A stretch of 64,000 nt of DNA from Luminiphilus sp. (GCA_029242325.1 JAQWUD010000026.1:1-64000), one strand, 5' to 3'; shown: positions 40,962 to 50,301, counted from the first letter of the stretch. The notes: a model not told the origin generated them from the sequence alone. Numbers and translations are program-made.

Positions 40962-43550
40962 TTAACCGTCAACCAGCGAGCGGGCAGTCTCGACGATCGA
41001 TGTGGCGTCAATCTTAAAGTATGCCCTCAATTCCTCACGCCGCTCACTGAGACCAAATCCATTAGCCCCAAGGGCTGTGTAGGGTCCCGGCATCCAGCTT
41101 GCAATCATTCGGGGCAAGGCCGTCATGTAATCTGTCACCGCAAGCGTCGGCACATTCGGGTCATCAAATAGCTGGCTGATCCAGCTTGCCTCTCCCTCCC
41201 CTGCTGCCGTTCTTGAAGCAATTTCTGCACGCTCGGCATCGCGCGCGAGTTCGACGTAGCTGGTAATACTGTATACCGCGACTGCATAACCTTGCGAGCG
41301 CAATTGCTCTGCCGCTCGCTGCACCTCAAAGAGGATCGTACCAGAACCCAGGAGGTTAATCCGCGCGCCATTTTTAGCAGCCGGCTCCAGCAAATAGCCG
41401 CCGCGCGTGACCCCCACATCGAGGTCCGGTAACTCAGGACGCGCAGGCATCGGTAGCGCTTCGTTGTACATCATCAGGTAGAACAGTTCGTCGTGATCTT
41501 CTATGAACATCCTCTGGATACCGAATCCGACCAAAATGGCAAGCTCCCAGGCAAAAGCAGGGTCATAAGTTCTGACCGATGGTACGGTGCTGGCAAGAAT
41601 GGGCGAATGGCCGTCCTGATGCTGTAAACCTTCTCCGTTCAGCGTGGTACGGCCGGCTGTGCCTCCCAATAGAAATCCGCGTGCCATCATGTCAGCGGAA
41701 GCCCAAATCATGTCTCCTACACGCTGAAAACCAAACATCGAGTAGAAAATGTAAAAGGGTATCGTGGGCACAGAAAAAGTGGCGTATGCGGTCCCCGCGG
41801 CAATAAATGAGGCGATCGCACCGGCTTCGCAGATGCCCTCCTGTAGGATCTGGCCATCAATCGCCTCTCGATAGGTATTGAGTGATTCGGCATCCACCGG
41901 GGTGTAGCGCTGCCCATCGGGGGAATAGATCCCCGCCACTTTGAAAAGCGCATCCATACCAAAGGTGCGCGCCTCATCGGGCACGATCGGAACAACGTAC
42001 TCGCCCACGTTCGGATCTTTCAAGAGTTTGGTGAGCAATCTCACCATTGCCGACGTGGTCGACAGCGGGCGGCCGTCTGAACCGCGATTAAACGCATCAA
42101 AAACCTCGGCATCGGGCGGCGCGAGTGTGGAAGCGGCCACCTCTCGCTTCGGCAGATATCCTCCTAACACCTCGCGCTGAGCGCGCAGATAGGCGATCTC
42201 TTCACTCTCTTCAGCGGGGCGATAAAAATCGGCACGAGCGATGGCATCTTCGTCGAGCGGAATACCCCAGGCATGGGCACAAGCAATACGCTCATCGCGC
42301 GAGAGATCTTTCTTTTGATGTGCTGTATTGCGCCCCTGCAGTGCTGACCCCATACCGTCACCCTTCACGGTTTTCACAAGAATCACAGTCGGACGATCCT
42401 CGCTCTCACAGGCGCGGCGATAAGCCGCATAGAGCTTCTTCGGATCCTGGCCTCCGCGTTTTATCTGCGCCACTTCCGCGTCGGTGAGGGTATTCATTAA
42501 CTGCTCGAGACGCGGATCACCATGCACCCAGTGTTCGCGCTGCTGGTCTCCCGGGAGGATAGAGTAGCGCTGATAGTCCCCATCGAGGCATTCCTCCATC
42601 CGGTGACGGAGGACACCATCATGATCTGCAGCCAGCAAGGCGTCCCACCCGCTTCCCCAAATCACTTTCAGGACTTGCCAGTCGGCCCCTCTGAAAGCGC
42701 GCTCCAGCTCCTGAATGATCTTACCGTTGCCTCGCACCGGCCCGTCCAGACGCTGCAAGTTACAATTAACAACCAAGACGAGATTGTCCAGGCGCTCGCG
42801 AGCGGCGATGTTGATCGTCCCGAGGACTTCGGGTTCATCGGCCTCCCCGTCGCCGATAAAACACCAGATGCGCGCGTCGTCCGCGGCGAGCAAGCCCCGA
42901 TGTTGCAGATATTTGGCATATCGCGCGATGTAAATCGATATAGGGACTGACAGGCCCATCGACGCATTGGGCACCTGCCAAAAATCGGGCATGGAGCGAG
43001 GGTGGGGATAGGATGACAACCCCCCACCGGCGCCTAACTCCCGACGATAATTGCACAACTGTTGCTCGCTGAGCCGCCCCTCCAGGAAAGCTCGAGCATA
43101 CACGCCTGGCGCAGCATGAGGCTGAGGCAGCACCAAATCACCACGGCCGGCGGCGCTGAAAATGTGGTGAAAGGCAGTTTCCATCGCCGTTGCTGCCGAG
43201 GCGTAGGTCGCAATGTGTCCGCCCAGTCCAGCGCCCGCATCCTGCGCCCGCAGAATCATGGCAGCCGCGTTCCATCGAATGATATTTTCGATCCGCTTCT
43301 CGAGGTCCAGATCTCCGGGGTAGGCGGGTTGCTCCGATGGCGCGATGGTATTGGTATAGGGTGTATTCAACAAAGAATCCGCGGGGGTCACTCCCTGATC
43401 AATGCTGTACTCCTGCAGACGACGCAACAATGCTCGCACCCCCTCATTACCAAACTCGCGACGAATATCCTCCAGCGCAGAACGCCACTCCGGCCAATCA
43501 GCGTCGAGTAGCGCACTGACATCTACAGGCGGGATAGACGGATCAGTCAT
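40962..43550 (-). CDS. Homodimeric pyruvate dehydrogenase E1 (AceE-type), orphan
   Basis: An 862-residue thiamine diphosphate enzyme of the AceE family, starting at MTDPSIPPVD (43550, AGAGGGAACG upstream); the track ORF to 43949 runs into the divergent gene. The ThDP/Mg motif GDGEADEPEV...NCN begins near residue 230, and TAGRTTLNGEGLQHQDGHS is a strongly conserved AceE segment. E. coli AceE has 887 residues. No E2 (aceF) or E3 (lpd) gene is adjacent, so it must borrow them or act on another 2-oxo acid, as proposed for MdeB in methionine-derived 2-oxobutyrate oxidation. In this island it could oxidise pyruvate or a homologue released by the CitE-like lyase. Confidence 0.94.
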   Translation of the reverse strand: MTDPSIPPVDVSALLDADWPEWRSALEDIRREFGNEGVRALLRRLQEYSIDQGVTPADSLLNTPYTNTIAPSEQPAYPGDLDLEKRIENIIRWNAAAMILRAQDAGAGLGGHIATYASAATAMETAFHHIFSAAGRGDLVLPQPHAAPGVYARAFLEGRLSEQQLCNYRRELGAGGGLSSYPHPRSMPDFWQVPNASMGLSVPISIYIARYAKYLQHRGLLAADDARIWCFIGDGEADEPEVLGTINIAARERLDNLVLVVNCNLQRLDGPVRGNGKIIQELERAFRGADWQVLKVIWGSGWDALLAADHDGVLRHRMEECLDGDYQRYSILPGDQQREHWVHGDPRLEQLMNTLTDAEVAQIKRGGQDPKKLYAAYRRACESEDRPTVILVKTVKGDGMGSALQGRNTAHQKKDLSRDERIACAHAWGIPLDEDAIARADFYRPAEESEEIAYLRAQREVLGGYLPKREVAASTLAPPDAEVFDAFNRGSDGRPLSTTSAMVRLLTKLLKDPNVGEYVVPIVPDEARTFGMDALFKVAGIYSPDGQRYTPVDAESLNTYREAIDGQILQEGICEAGAIASFIAAGTAYATFSVPTIPFYIFYSMFGFQRVGDMIWASADMMARGFLLGGTAGRTTLNGEGLQHQDGHSPILASTVPSVRTYDPAFAWELAILVGFGIQRMFIEDHDELFYLMMYNEALPMPARPELPDLDVGVTRGGYLLEPAAKNGARINLLGSGTILFEVQRAAEQLRSQGYAVAVYSITSYVELARDAERAEIASRTAAGEGEASWISQLFDDPNVPTLAVTDYMTALPRMIASWMPGPYTALGANGFGLSERREELRAYFKIDATSIVETARSLVDG

Positions 43551-43601
43551 CGCGTTCCCTCTTTCTGAAATCGCTGGCGCAGCGTTACAGGATAGATCAT
43601 C

Positions 43602-44243
43602 ATGCCGAGATACTACACGTTGGACACCGAGACAACAGCCATGAATGAACGTAAGGCTCTGGAACGTATTGACGGTGGTATGGGCCAAAAGCCTGCTTTG
43701 ATTATCGTTGATGTGGTAGTCGGCTTTACCGATCCGGCCTGCCCACTCGGTTCCGAGGCAGATTCGGTGGTAGCCGCCAACATTCAGCTTCTCGATGCCT
43801 TTCACCACGCGGAGCTCCCCGTGGTCCTGACAACCGTCGTCTATCGCAGCGATGATGAAGCTTCGGTATTTCGATCCCGCGTGCCCGCCCTGAACCTCCT
43901 TACGCCCGACTCTGATTGGGTAAAGTTTGATCCCCGGCTCCCCCTCCAAGCATCAGATCTAAAACTGGAAAAACGGCATGCCAGTAGTTTCCACGGCACC
44001 GACCTCGACGACTGGCTGAGAAGCCAGCAGGTAGACTCCGTGATAGTCACAGGCCTGACGACCAGTGGCTGCGTTCGGGCCACCGCAGTCGACGGCTTGC
44101 AAAATAATTATAGGGTGCTGGTGCCTCGAGAGGCGTGCGGGGACCGGGACCCGAAAGCCCACGAAGCCAACCTGTACGACCTCAATGCCAAATATGCCGA
44201 TGTGGTGACGCTGGACAACGTGCTCAAAGCCCTCGGCAGTTAG
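43602..44243 (+). CDS. Isochorismatase-family amidohydrolase (N-carbamoylsarcosine amidase-like), paralogue 3
   Basis: A 213-residue cysteine hydrolase with the Asp-Lys-Cys triad in IIVDVVVGF, LEKRHASSF and GLTTSGCVRATAVD. The TTSGCVRA context matches paralogue 1 at 21.3-21.9 kb, so they may be duplicates with related substrates. AGGATAG precedes the ATG at 43602; an internal ATG at 43641 is an alternative. It is divergent from the orphan E1 gene with a 51-bp gap. The reaction is probably deamidation or decarbamoylation of a linear amide. Confidence 0.9.
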   Translation: MPRYYTLDTETTAMNERKALERIDGGMGQKPALIIVDVVVGFTDPACPLGSEADSVVAANIQLLDAFHHAELPVVLTTVVYRSDDEASVFRSRVPALNLLTPDSDWVKFDPRLPLQASDLKLEKRHASSFHGTDLDDWLRSQQVDSVIVTGLTTSGCVRATAVDGLQNNYRVLVPREACGDRDPKAHEANLYDLNAKYADVVTLDNVLKALGS

Positions 44244-44246
44244 TGC

Positions 44247-44540
44247 CTACTTGCCCGCGTTGAAAGCGGCTTGTTGCTCAGGCATTGCCTCGGTTTGGTA
44301 TTGTGCTTTCCACTCGGCATAAGGCATCCCGTAAACGATTTCTCGCGCCGCCTCTCTATCGAGGCTCACGCCCTCAGCCTCGGCTGCTTCGGCATACCAT
44401 TTCGAAAGGCAGTTTCGGCAAAATCCTGCCAAATTCATCAAGTCAATATTTTGCACATCCTTGCGATTGTCGAGATGCGTCAGTAGCCGACGCAAAACTG
44501 CCGCCTCAATAAATTGTGTGCTGGGAGAGTCGTTATCCAT
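44247..44540 (-). CDS. DUF1244-family protein
   Basis: A 97-residue conserved proteobacterial protein of unknown function. The family core is obvious: DLMNLAGFCRNCLSKWYAEAAE and YGMPYAEWKAQYQ. The FCRNC pair of cysteines could bind metal or be redox active. It ends 4 bp from the stop of the convergent isochorismatase-family gene. It belongs by conservation to the core side of the window rather than to the catabolic island. Confidence 0.88.
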   Translation of the reverse strand: MDNDSPSTQFIEAAVLRRLLTHLDNRKDVQNIDLMNLAGFCRNCLSKWYAEAAEAEGVSLDREAAREIVYGMPYAEWKAQYQTEAMPEQQAAFNAGK

Positions 44541-44579
44541 TTATAGTTTCCTTTAACTTTACGGTTCCGGATTTGATGA

Positions 44580-44627
44580 TTCAGATCATTGATGGTTCAG
44601 GTCATTGATGGTTCAAATAATCGATCG
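44580..44627. repeat. Tandem 16-bp repeat
   Basis: TTCAGATCATTGATGG (44580-44595) is followed directly by TTCAGGTCATTGATGG (44596-44611, one change) and a degenerate third unit TTCAAATAATCGATCG (44612-44627); the 14 bases before may be a fourth. It lies in the 115-bp gap between the DUF1244 and NUDIX genes. Confidence 0.75.
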
Positions 44628-44655
44628 TGCAGTCATTCGGCCCGTCGTCCTGCGC

Positions 44656-45114
44656 CTAATGCTCGCGCCCGTCAATCAGTGAAAGGATGGCGTCACCCTG
44701 TTTGGGGTAACGCCAATGCTCCCCGGGAAGCTGGCGGGGATGCCACCAACCCACTGCTCGGACCTCCAGTGGACGGTGGACCCTCGCTTCATCAGCGGGC
44801 GCCGCCTGACACCAAAACAGATGGAAACCATTATCAAAGCGCGTCGCAAGCGATCCTGCAGACACTGCGAGGCCCGTCTCCTCATAGGTTTCTCTCTCCG
44901 CACCGCACCCCGCCGTCTCACCGCTCAAAACGCTCCCTCCGGGCAAGGCGAGTCGCCCACGCCAGTCTCGCACCAAGAGTATCCCGCGCTCTTCATACAC
45001 CAAGCAGCCCGCACTCTGAGCCAATTGCGTTACGACCGCGTGAGAGCACGGTGGTGGCGTCTCCCCGCAGGCAGTCAATGCAGCCACAACACCAAGCCAC
45101 AACTTACGACTCAT
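44656..45114 (-). CDS. NUDIX hydrolase with lipoprotein signal peptide
   Basis: About 152 residues from MSRKLWLGVV (45114), overlapping the dnaE stop by 11 bp; the track start at 45234 lies deep in dnaE. The N-terminus MSRKLWLGVVAALTAC ends in a good lipobox (LTAC), so the protein is predicted to be lipidated and exported. The NUDIX box reads GSVLSGE-x7-RETYEETGL, matching Gx5Ex7REUxEExGU except Thr at the first U. Typical members hydrolyse nucleoside diphosphate-X compounds; an extracytoplasmic one would have an unusual substrate pool. Translational coupling to dnaE is notable. Confidence 0.82.
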   Translation of the reverse strand: MSRKLWLGVVAALTACGETPPPCSHAVVTQLAQSAGCLVYEERGILLVRDWRGRLALPGGSVLSGETAGCGAERETYEETGLAVSAGSLATRFDNGFHLFWCQAAPADEARVHRPLEVRAVGWWHPRQLPGEHWRYPKQGDAILSLIDGREH

Positions 45115-48100
45115 AAATCCAGTCAGCCGCATCATGCCCCACGGTAATACGAAGCTCATCGAGCAAAGCATCGCTGGGATGAACCTGCCACGCACCACCC
45201 AGCCGAACGGCAACGGATCCCATCGGTTGCACATACTCCATCACGACAGGGCACTGCCCTCCCACGGAGGTGCGCAAAGTATTGGCCAGCAGCGTATTAA
45301 AGCGCTCATCAACGCAATGGCTGTGCACTCTCAAGCGCAGCTGGGAAACCTTGGCTTTTCTTGCCTCTTCCAGCGACCGAACCGTCTTGGTCCGCAAAGC
45401 CAAACCGCCGTTGAAATCATCGACCTGCAAACGGCCCTCCAACAAGACGATACGGTCCTTCTGCAGTAGGTCGCGGTGCTCTGTAAATACGTCGTTATAC
45501 ACTGTCGCTTCAATCTGCCCTGAACCATCGTCTAGCCTCAGCACTGCCATGGGCCCCCGCTGAGTCTTGATGGTGCGCAGATCCAGAATCAAACCCGCGA
45601 CAACAGCCTGATTACTGGCCTGTAATTCTCGAATCCTCCGCGGCGCAAATTTCCTGACTTCTTGCTCATATGCCTCCATGGGGTGGCCGCTCAGAAAGCT
45701 GCCCAGACTTTCCTTCTCCGCATTGAGCAGCTCGGTCAATGTCCATGGACGCGCCTGCCGGTGTTCTCGGTACGGGTCGTCAGCAGATTCCTCCGAGACA
45801 ATCACCTCACCAAAAAGATCTCTCATGCCGGCAGCGACATTGCTCGCCACCTGCTCCGCGGCACGAATAGCGTCATCCAACGACGCAAGTAACACCCAGC
45901 GTTCCACGCCAAGCTCATCGAGTGCACCGCTTTTAATCAGGGCTTCGAGCGCGCGTCGATTGACCTTTCGGGGATCGGTGCGTGCGCACAAATCAAACAG
46001 ATTTTTGAAAGCACCCGCCTCCCGCGCGGCCAATAAGTTGGCAATAGGCCCTTCACCCAATCCCTTAATGGCGCCCAGTCCGTATCGGATATGGCTTTGC
46101 TGATTGACCGAGAACGCATAGAGCCCTGCTTGAATCGATGGCGGCAATACCTGCAATCCCATTCGGCGGGCTTCATCCCGGAAAGTCAGCAGTTTGTCGG
46201 TGTTATCGATATCCGAACTCATCACCGCGGACATGAATTCAGCGGGATGGTGTGTTTTCAACCAGGCAGTCTGATACGACACCAAGGCATAAGCCGCAGA
46301 ATGCGATTTATTGAAGCCATAACCCGCGAACTTCTCTACCAGATCAAATATTTTGATCGCCAACGTAGGGTCAATGCCATTTGCAGCCGCACCCTCCTCA
46401 AAAACGCTGCGTTGCTGAGCCATTTCTTCGGGTTTCTTTTTTCCCATGGCGCGACGCAACAAATCTGCGCCGCCCAACGAGTAACCCGCCATCACCTGGG
46501 CAATCTGCATGACCTGCTCCTGATACAGAATAATGCCGTAAGTGGGCTCGAGAATGGGTTCTAGACACTCGTGCTGGTACTGAGCATCTGGAAAAGCAAT
46601 GGTTTCACGGCCGTGTTTGCGGTTAATGAAGTTCTCAACCATGCCAGACTGAAGAGGACCCGGGCGAAACAGGGCGACGAGCGCAATGATGTCCTCGAAG
46701 CAGTCGGGTCGCAGGCTCTTGATCAGCTCCTTCATCCCCCGGCTCTCTAGCTGGAACACTGCGGTGGTGTCGCCTGCTTGGAGGAGTTTAAAAACCTCGG
46801 GGTCATCGAGCGGAATGCGATCAATATCAAGATCACCGTGATCCCGGGCGTTGATCATAGCAATGGACCACTGAATGATGGTGAGCGTACGCAGACCAAG
46901 AAAGTCAAACTTCACCAGCCCCGCTTCTTCGACGTCGTTTTTGTCGTAGTGGGTAACGACGCCCGTACCGTCCTCATCACAGTAAATGGGGGAAAAGTCA
47001 GTCAGCTCGGAAGGCGCGATTACCACCCCGCCGGCGTGCTTACCCGCGTTACGGATCACGCCCTCCAGCTGGACCGCCATATCCCATATTTCCTGAGCAG
47101 AACTATCCTCCTGCAGGAGCTGCACGAGCTGCTCTTCCTGCTCCAATGCTTTTATGAGGGTCATGCCGACTTCAAAGGGAATCAGCTTCGACATGCGATC
47201 GGCAAGCCCATAGGGCTTGCCCTGAACCCGCGCCACGTCGCGGACAACAGCTTTAGCCGCCATGGTGCCAAAGGTAATAATCTGCGAGACAGCCTGTCTC
47301 CCATAGGTTTGAGCTACATATTCGATGACTTCATCGCGGCGCTCCATGCAGAAATCGACATCGAAATCCGGCATGGAAACGCGATCCGGGTTCAAGAAAC
47401 GCTCAAATAGCAGGTCATACTCAATCGGGTCGAGATCGGTAATGCCCAGCGCATAGGCCACCAAGGACCCCGCACCCGAGCCACGACCCGGGCCCACCGG
47501 AATATCCTGCTGTTTGGCCCAGCGGATGAAGTCCATCACCACCAGAAAATAGCCTGGAAATCCCATCTGATTAATCGTGGTGAGTTCAAAATCCAAACGC
47601 TCTTTATAGGGCGCGAGTTGCGTCTGTTCCCAGGCAGGGAAACGTTGATGTAAACCCTCGAGCGACAAGCGGCTGAGAAACGCCTCGATCGTCTCGCCGT
47701 CAGGCACAGGATAGTTGGGGAGAAAGGGCTGCCCAAGCACCATCGAAACAGAACACCGCTTTGCTATTTCGATTGTGTTCTCAACCGCCTCGGGGATGTC
47801 GGAAAACAGCGCCGCCATTTCCTCTGCCGTCCGGAGGTACTGTTGCTCCGTATATGCCCGCGCTCGGCGCGGATCATCGAGTGTTCTGCCATCCCCAATG
47901 CATACGCGGGCTTCATGGGCCTCAAATTCCTCAGGATGCAGAAATCGCACATCGTTTGTAGCCACGACCGGACAACCCTGCTCCCCGGCCAAGGCGACGG
48001 CGGCATGCAGATAATCTTCCTCATTGGCACGACCGGTTCGCTGCAATTCCATGTAAAACCGGTCAGGGAACCAACTCAGCCAGCGAGAGAGTGCTGCACT

Positions 48101-48547
48101 GGCATCCGCTTGGCGGCCGTTGAGCAAGGCCTGCCCGATATCGCCCTGTCGACCACCAGAAAGCGCGATCAAACCCTCGGCACGATCCTGTATCCACTCC
48201 AGTCTGACTCTGGGCCGGCCGAGGTACTGCCCGTGCCGATAGGATTGCGACAGGAGCAACATCAGTTGCTGGTAACCCATCTCGTTCTGAGCCAACAAAC
48301 AGAGCTCGTGATACCGCTCATCATCGGCGGGATCGATAACGTGGAGATCAGCGCCAATGATGAGCTTGATGCCCAAATCAGAGGCCGCTTTATAGGCTTT
48401 AACCAGCCCGAAGAAATTATGGTGATCGGTAATGGCGACCGCAGGCATACCCAGCTCGGCCACCCGGGTCATGGTCGGCCGGATCCGCAGTAATCCGTCG
48501 ATCAGTGAGTACTCGGTGTGTAAGCGCAGGTGAACAAAAGGCGTCAT
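45104..48547 (-). CDS. dnaE: DNA polymerase III alpha subunit
   Basis: The 1147-residue replicative polymerase catalytic subunit. The N-terminal PHP domain starts FVHLRLHTEYSLIDG; the family C polymerase core has PDFDVDF near residue 390 (two catalytic aspartates) and VKFDFLGLRTLT near 545 (third). An OB fold (VVAGLILDLRTIKTQRG) and C-terminal tau-binding region follow. Length is close to E. coli DnaE (1160). It lies 9 bp after rnhB in the lpx/rnhB series, as in many gammaproteobacteria, but is followed by a NUDIX lipoprotein rather than accA. Confidence 0.98.
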   Translation of the reverse strand: MTPFVHLRLHTEYSLIDGLLRIRPTMTRVAELGMPAVAITDHHNFFGLVKAYKAASDLGIKLIIGADLHVIDPADDERYHELCLLAQNEMGYQQLMLLLSQSYRHGQYLGRPRVRLEWIQDRAEGLIALSGGRQGDIGQALLNGRQADASAALSRWLSWFPDRFYMELQRTGRANEEDYLHAAVALAGEQGCPVVATNDVRFLHPEEFEAHEARVCIGDGRTLDDPRRARAYTEQQYLRTAEEMAALFSDIPEAVENTIEIAKRCSVSMVLGQPFLPNYPVPDGETIEAFLSRLSLEGLHQRFPAWEQTQLAPYKERLDFELTTINQMGFPGYFLVVMDFIRWAKQQDIPVGPGRGSGAGSLVAYALGITDLDPIEYDLLFERFLNPDRVSMPDFDVDFCMERRDEVIEYVAQTYGRQAVSQIITFGTMAAKAVVRDVARVQGKPYGLADRMSKLIPFEVGMTLIKALEQEEQLVQLLQEDSSAQEIWDMAVQLEGVIRNAGKHAGGVVIAPSELTDFSPIYCDEDGTGVVTHYDKNDVEEAGLVKFDFLGLRTLTIIQWSIAMINARDHGDLDIDRIPLDDPEVFKLLQAGDTTAVFQLESRGMKELIKSLRPDCFEDIIALVALFRPGPLQSGMVENFINRKHGRETIAFPDAQYQHECLEPILEPTYGIILYQEQVMQIAQVMAGYSLGGADLLRRAMGKKKPEEMAQQRSVFEEGAAANGIDPTLAIKIFDLVEKFAGYGFNKSHSAAYALVSYQTAWLKTHHPAEFMSAVMSSDIDNTDKLLTFRDEARRMGLQVLPPSIQAGLYAFSVNQQSHIRYGLGAIKGLGEGPIANLLAAREAGAFKNLFDLCARTDPRKVNRRALEALIKSGALDELGVERWVLLASLDDAIRAAEQVASNVAAGMRDLFGEVIVSEESADDPYREHRQARPWTLTELLNAEKESLGSFLSGHPMEAYEQEVRKFAPRRIRELQASNQAVVAGLILDLRTIKTQRGPMAVLRLDDGSGQIEATVYNDVFTEHRDLLQKDRIVLLEGRLQVDDFNGGLALRTKTVRSLEEARKAKVSQLRLRVHSHCVDERFNTLLANTLRTSVGGQCPVVMEYVQPMGSVAVRLGGAWQVHPSDALLDELRITVGHDAADWIYES

Positions 48548-48556
48548 GTCGCCACG

Positions 48557-49165
48557 CTATCTCACCTCGGGGTGTGCCAGCAACCGTTTGACCGGCCCAA
48601 AGCTCCGCCGGTGTATGCGTGATACCCCTAACCGCTCCAGCGCAGCAAGGTGGGCCTTGGTAGGGTATCCCTTATGGCGGGCAAACCCGTAACCGGCGTA
48701 CTGCCGGTCAAGTTCCATCATCTCCCGATCTCTCGCGACTTTTGCCAATATCGACGCCGCGCTAATAGCGGGTTCCGTGAGATCGCCCTTAACGATGGCC
48801 CGCGACTCATAGGGCCATGTGGGCAGCCGATTGCCATCTACAAGAACAAGGGTGGGTTGCACTGCCAAGGCCTCCACTGCGCGGTGCATCGCCAGGAGGG
48901 AAGCCTGCAGAATATTCAGTGCATCAATCTCCTCAACACTAGCACGCCCAAGTGCCCAGCAGAGGGCGTCGGTGCGGATCCTCTCAGCCAGTGTGATCCG
49001 CCTAGACTCCGATAACGCCTTGGAATCGGTGAGCCCCTCTGGAGCAGTGCTGCCCAGAATCACCGCAGCCGCTACCACATCACCCGCGAGCGGGCCACGA
49101 CCCACCTCATCCACACCCGCAATCAGATAGCCGTCGGTACCTTGGAACAGATCCGCAGTGTTCAT
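48557..49165 (-). CDS. rnhB: Ribonuclease HII
   Basis: A 202-residue RNase HII that removes ribonucleotides and RNA primers from RNA-DNA hybrids. The catalytic DEVGRG motif is Asp19-Glu20, [13 protein letters not shown] follows, and the further acidic residues lie in [10 protein letters not shown] and in the [13 protein letters not shown] segment region. The start overlaps lpxB by 4 bp and it is followed 9 bp later by dnaE, so it belongs to the long minus-strand operon. Confidence 0.97.
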   Translation of the reverse strand: MNTADLFQGTDGYLIAGVDEVGRGPLAGDVVAAAVILGSTAPEGLTDSKALSESRRITLAERIRTDALCWALGRASVEEIDALNILQASLLAMHRAVEALAVQPTLVLVDGNRLPTWPYESRAIVKGDLTEPAISAASILAKVARDREMMELDRQYAGYGFARHKGYPTKAHLAALERLGVSRIHRRSFGPVKRLLAHPEVR

Positions 49166-50301
49166 TCGCCCTCAGTGAGGGGCAACAACGCCTCGACAAC
49201 GCGCTCAGCGAAACGACCACCAATCTGGCTGGCTATCTCTTCAAAAACGGCAGTCTGCTCATTGCCTCCATCATCTAGTATCTGCGCAATTGCGGTGGCC
49301 AAGTTTTCCGGTGTAGCGTCCTGCTGCAAGTACTCGGGTGCGACCAGCCGCCCTGCAAGAATATTGGGCAGCCCGACATAGGGGGTTTTCACCATACGAG
49401 ACATAATGTGCCACGACAGCGCCGCCATGCGGTAGGCAATGACCATGGGCTTGCCCATGAGCATTGCCTCGAGCGTCGCTGTGCCTGAAGCAATTAAGAC
49501 GGCATCGCTGGCACGCATGGCTTCTCTGCCCATACCCGATACCACTGTGACATCCAGTGCAGCATCTCTCAGCACTGATTTAATCAGGCGCTCGACTTCC
49601 CCAGTAGCGGCGGGAACCAGGAACCCTAAGCTGCGGTCACTCTGCTGCAAATGCACCATCGTCTGCGCGAATATGGGCATCAAATACCGAACTTCCGCCT
49701 CGCGACTTCCTGGGAGCACTGCCACCACAGTCTTTTCGCTTGGAAGGCTCAGTGTGCGACGCACCTGGTCTTTGCCCGGCATGTTTCGCAACTCATCCAC
49801 CAAAGGGTGTCCCACGCACACAGCGTCGATATGGGCGTCCTGATAGATCGTCACCTCGAACGGGAGCAGACAAAGCATCCTATCGACTGATTGGCGGATA
49901 CCCCTGATTCTGCCCTTACGCCAAGCCCACACCGAGGGACTCACCAAGTGCGCCGTCGGAATCCCCGCTGCACGTAGGCGCCGCTCGACTTCCAAATTGA
50001 AGTCCGGACTATCGATACCCAGGAACAGCTGAGGTGCCCACGCCTGCTGCTGCGCAATCAGTTCACGTCGAATTCTCAAGAGTTCGGGGAGTCTTTTTAA
50101 GGGCTCCACCAAGCCCATCACCGAGAGGCGATCCATAGGGCATTGGGAATTGAATCCAGTGGCCTCCATATGGGGACCACCAATTCCTCGCAGGGCGAGA
50201 TGCGGTTGCTGATCTCGCCACGCTCTGATCACTGCTCCTGCCAGAATATCGCCCGACGCCTCGCCAGCACACATCCCCAGCCGTGCTGCTTCAGCTGACA
50301 C
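49162..50301 (-). CDS. lpxB: Lipid-A-disaccharide synthase
   Basis: A 379-residue GT19 glycosyltransferase joining lipid X and UDP-diacylglucosamine to form the lipid A disaccharide at the inner membrane. [44 protein letters not shown] and [12 protein letters not shown] are strongly conserved LpxB segments, and [20 protein letters not shown] is the donor-binding region. Its start overlaps the lpxA stop by one base and its end overlaps rnhB by 4 bp. Confidence 0.98.
   Translation of the reverse strand: MSAEAARLGMCAGEASGDILAGAVIRAWRDQQPHLALRGIGGPHMEATGFNSQCPMDRLSVMGLVEPLKRLPELLRIRRELIAQQQAWAPQLFLGIDSPDFNLEVERRLRAAGIPTAHLVSPSVWAWRKGRIRGIRQSVDRMLCLLPFEVTIYQDAHIDAVCVGHPLVDELRNMPGKDQVRRTLSLPSEKTVVAVLPGSREAEVRYLMPIFAQTMVHLQQSDRSLGFLVPAATGEVERLIKSVLRDAALDVTVVSGMGREAMRASDAVLIASGTATLEAMLMGKPMVIAYRMAALSWHIMSRMVKTPYVGLPNILAGRLVAPEYLQQDATPENLATAIAQILDDGGNEQTAVFEEIASQIGGRFAERVVEALLPLTEGE

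Noticed and set aside
40962-43949. 995-residue track ORF for the E1 gene
   Set aside because: The first 133 residues are not AceE-like and cross the divergent gene at 43602; MTDPSIPP at 43550 has a good SD.
18984-44243. Rut-type pyrimidine degradation (isochorismatase, alpha/beta hydrolase, nitroreductase resemble RutB, RutD, RutE)
   Set aside because: No RutA, RutC or RutF gene is present, and the three genes are scattered in different operons.
46778-48493. Plus-strand ORFs of 210 and 216 residues (46778-47410 and 47843-48493)
   Set aside because: Both antisense to dnaE, whose protein is intact and conserved throughout.
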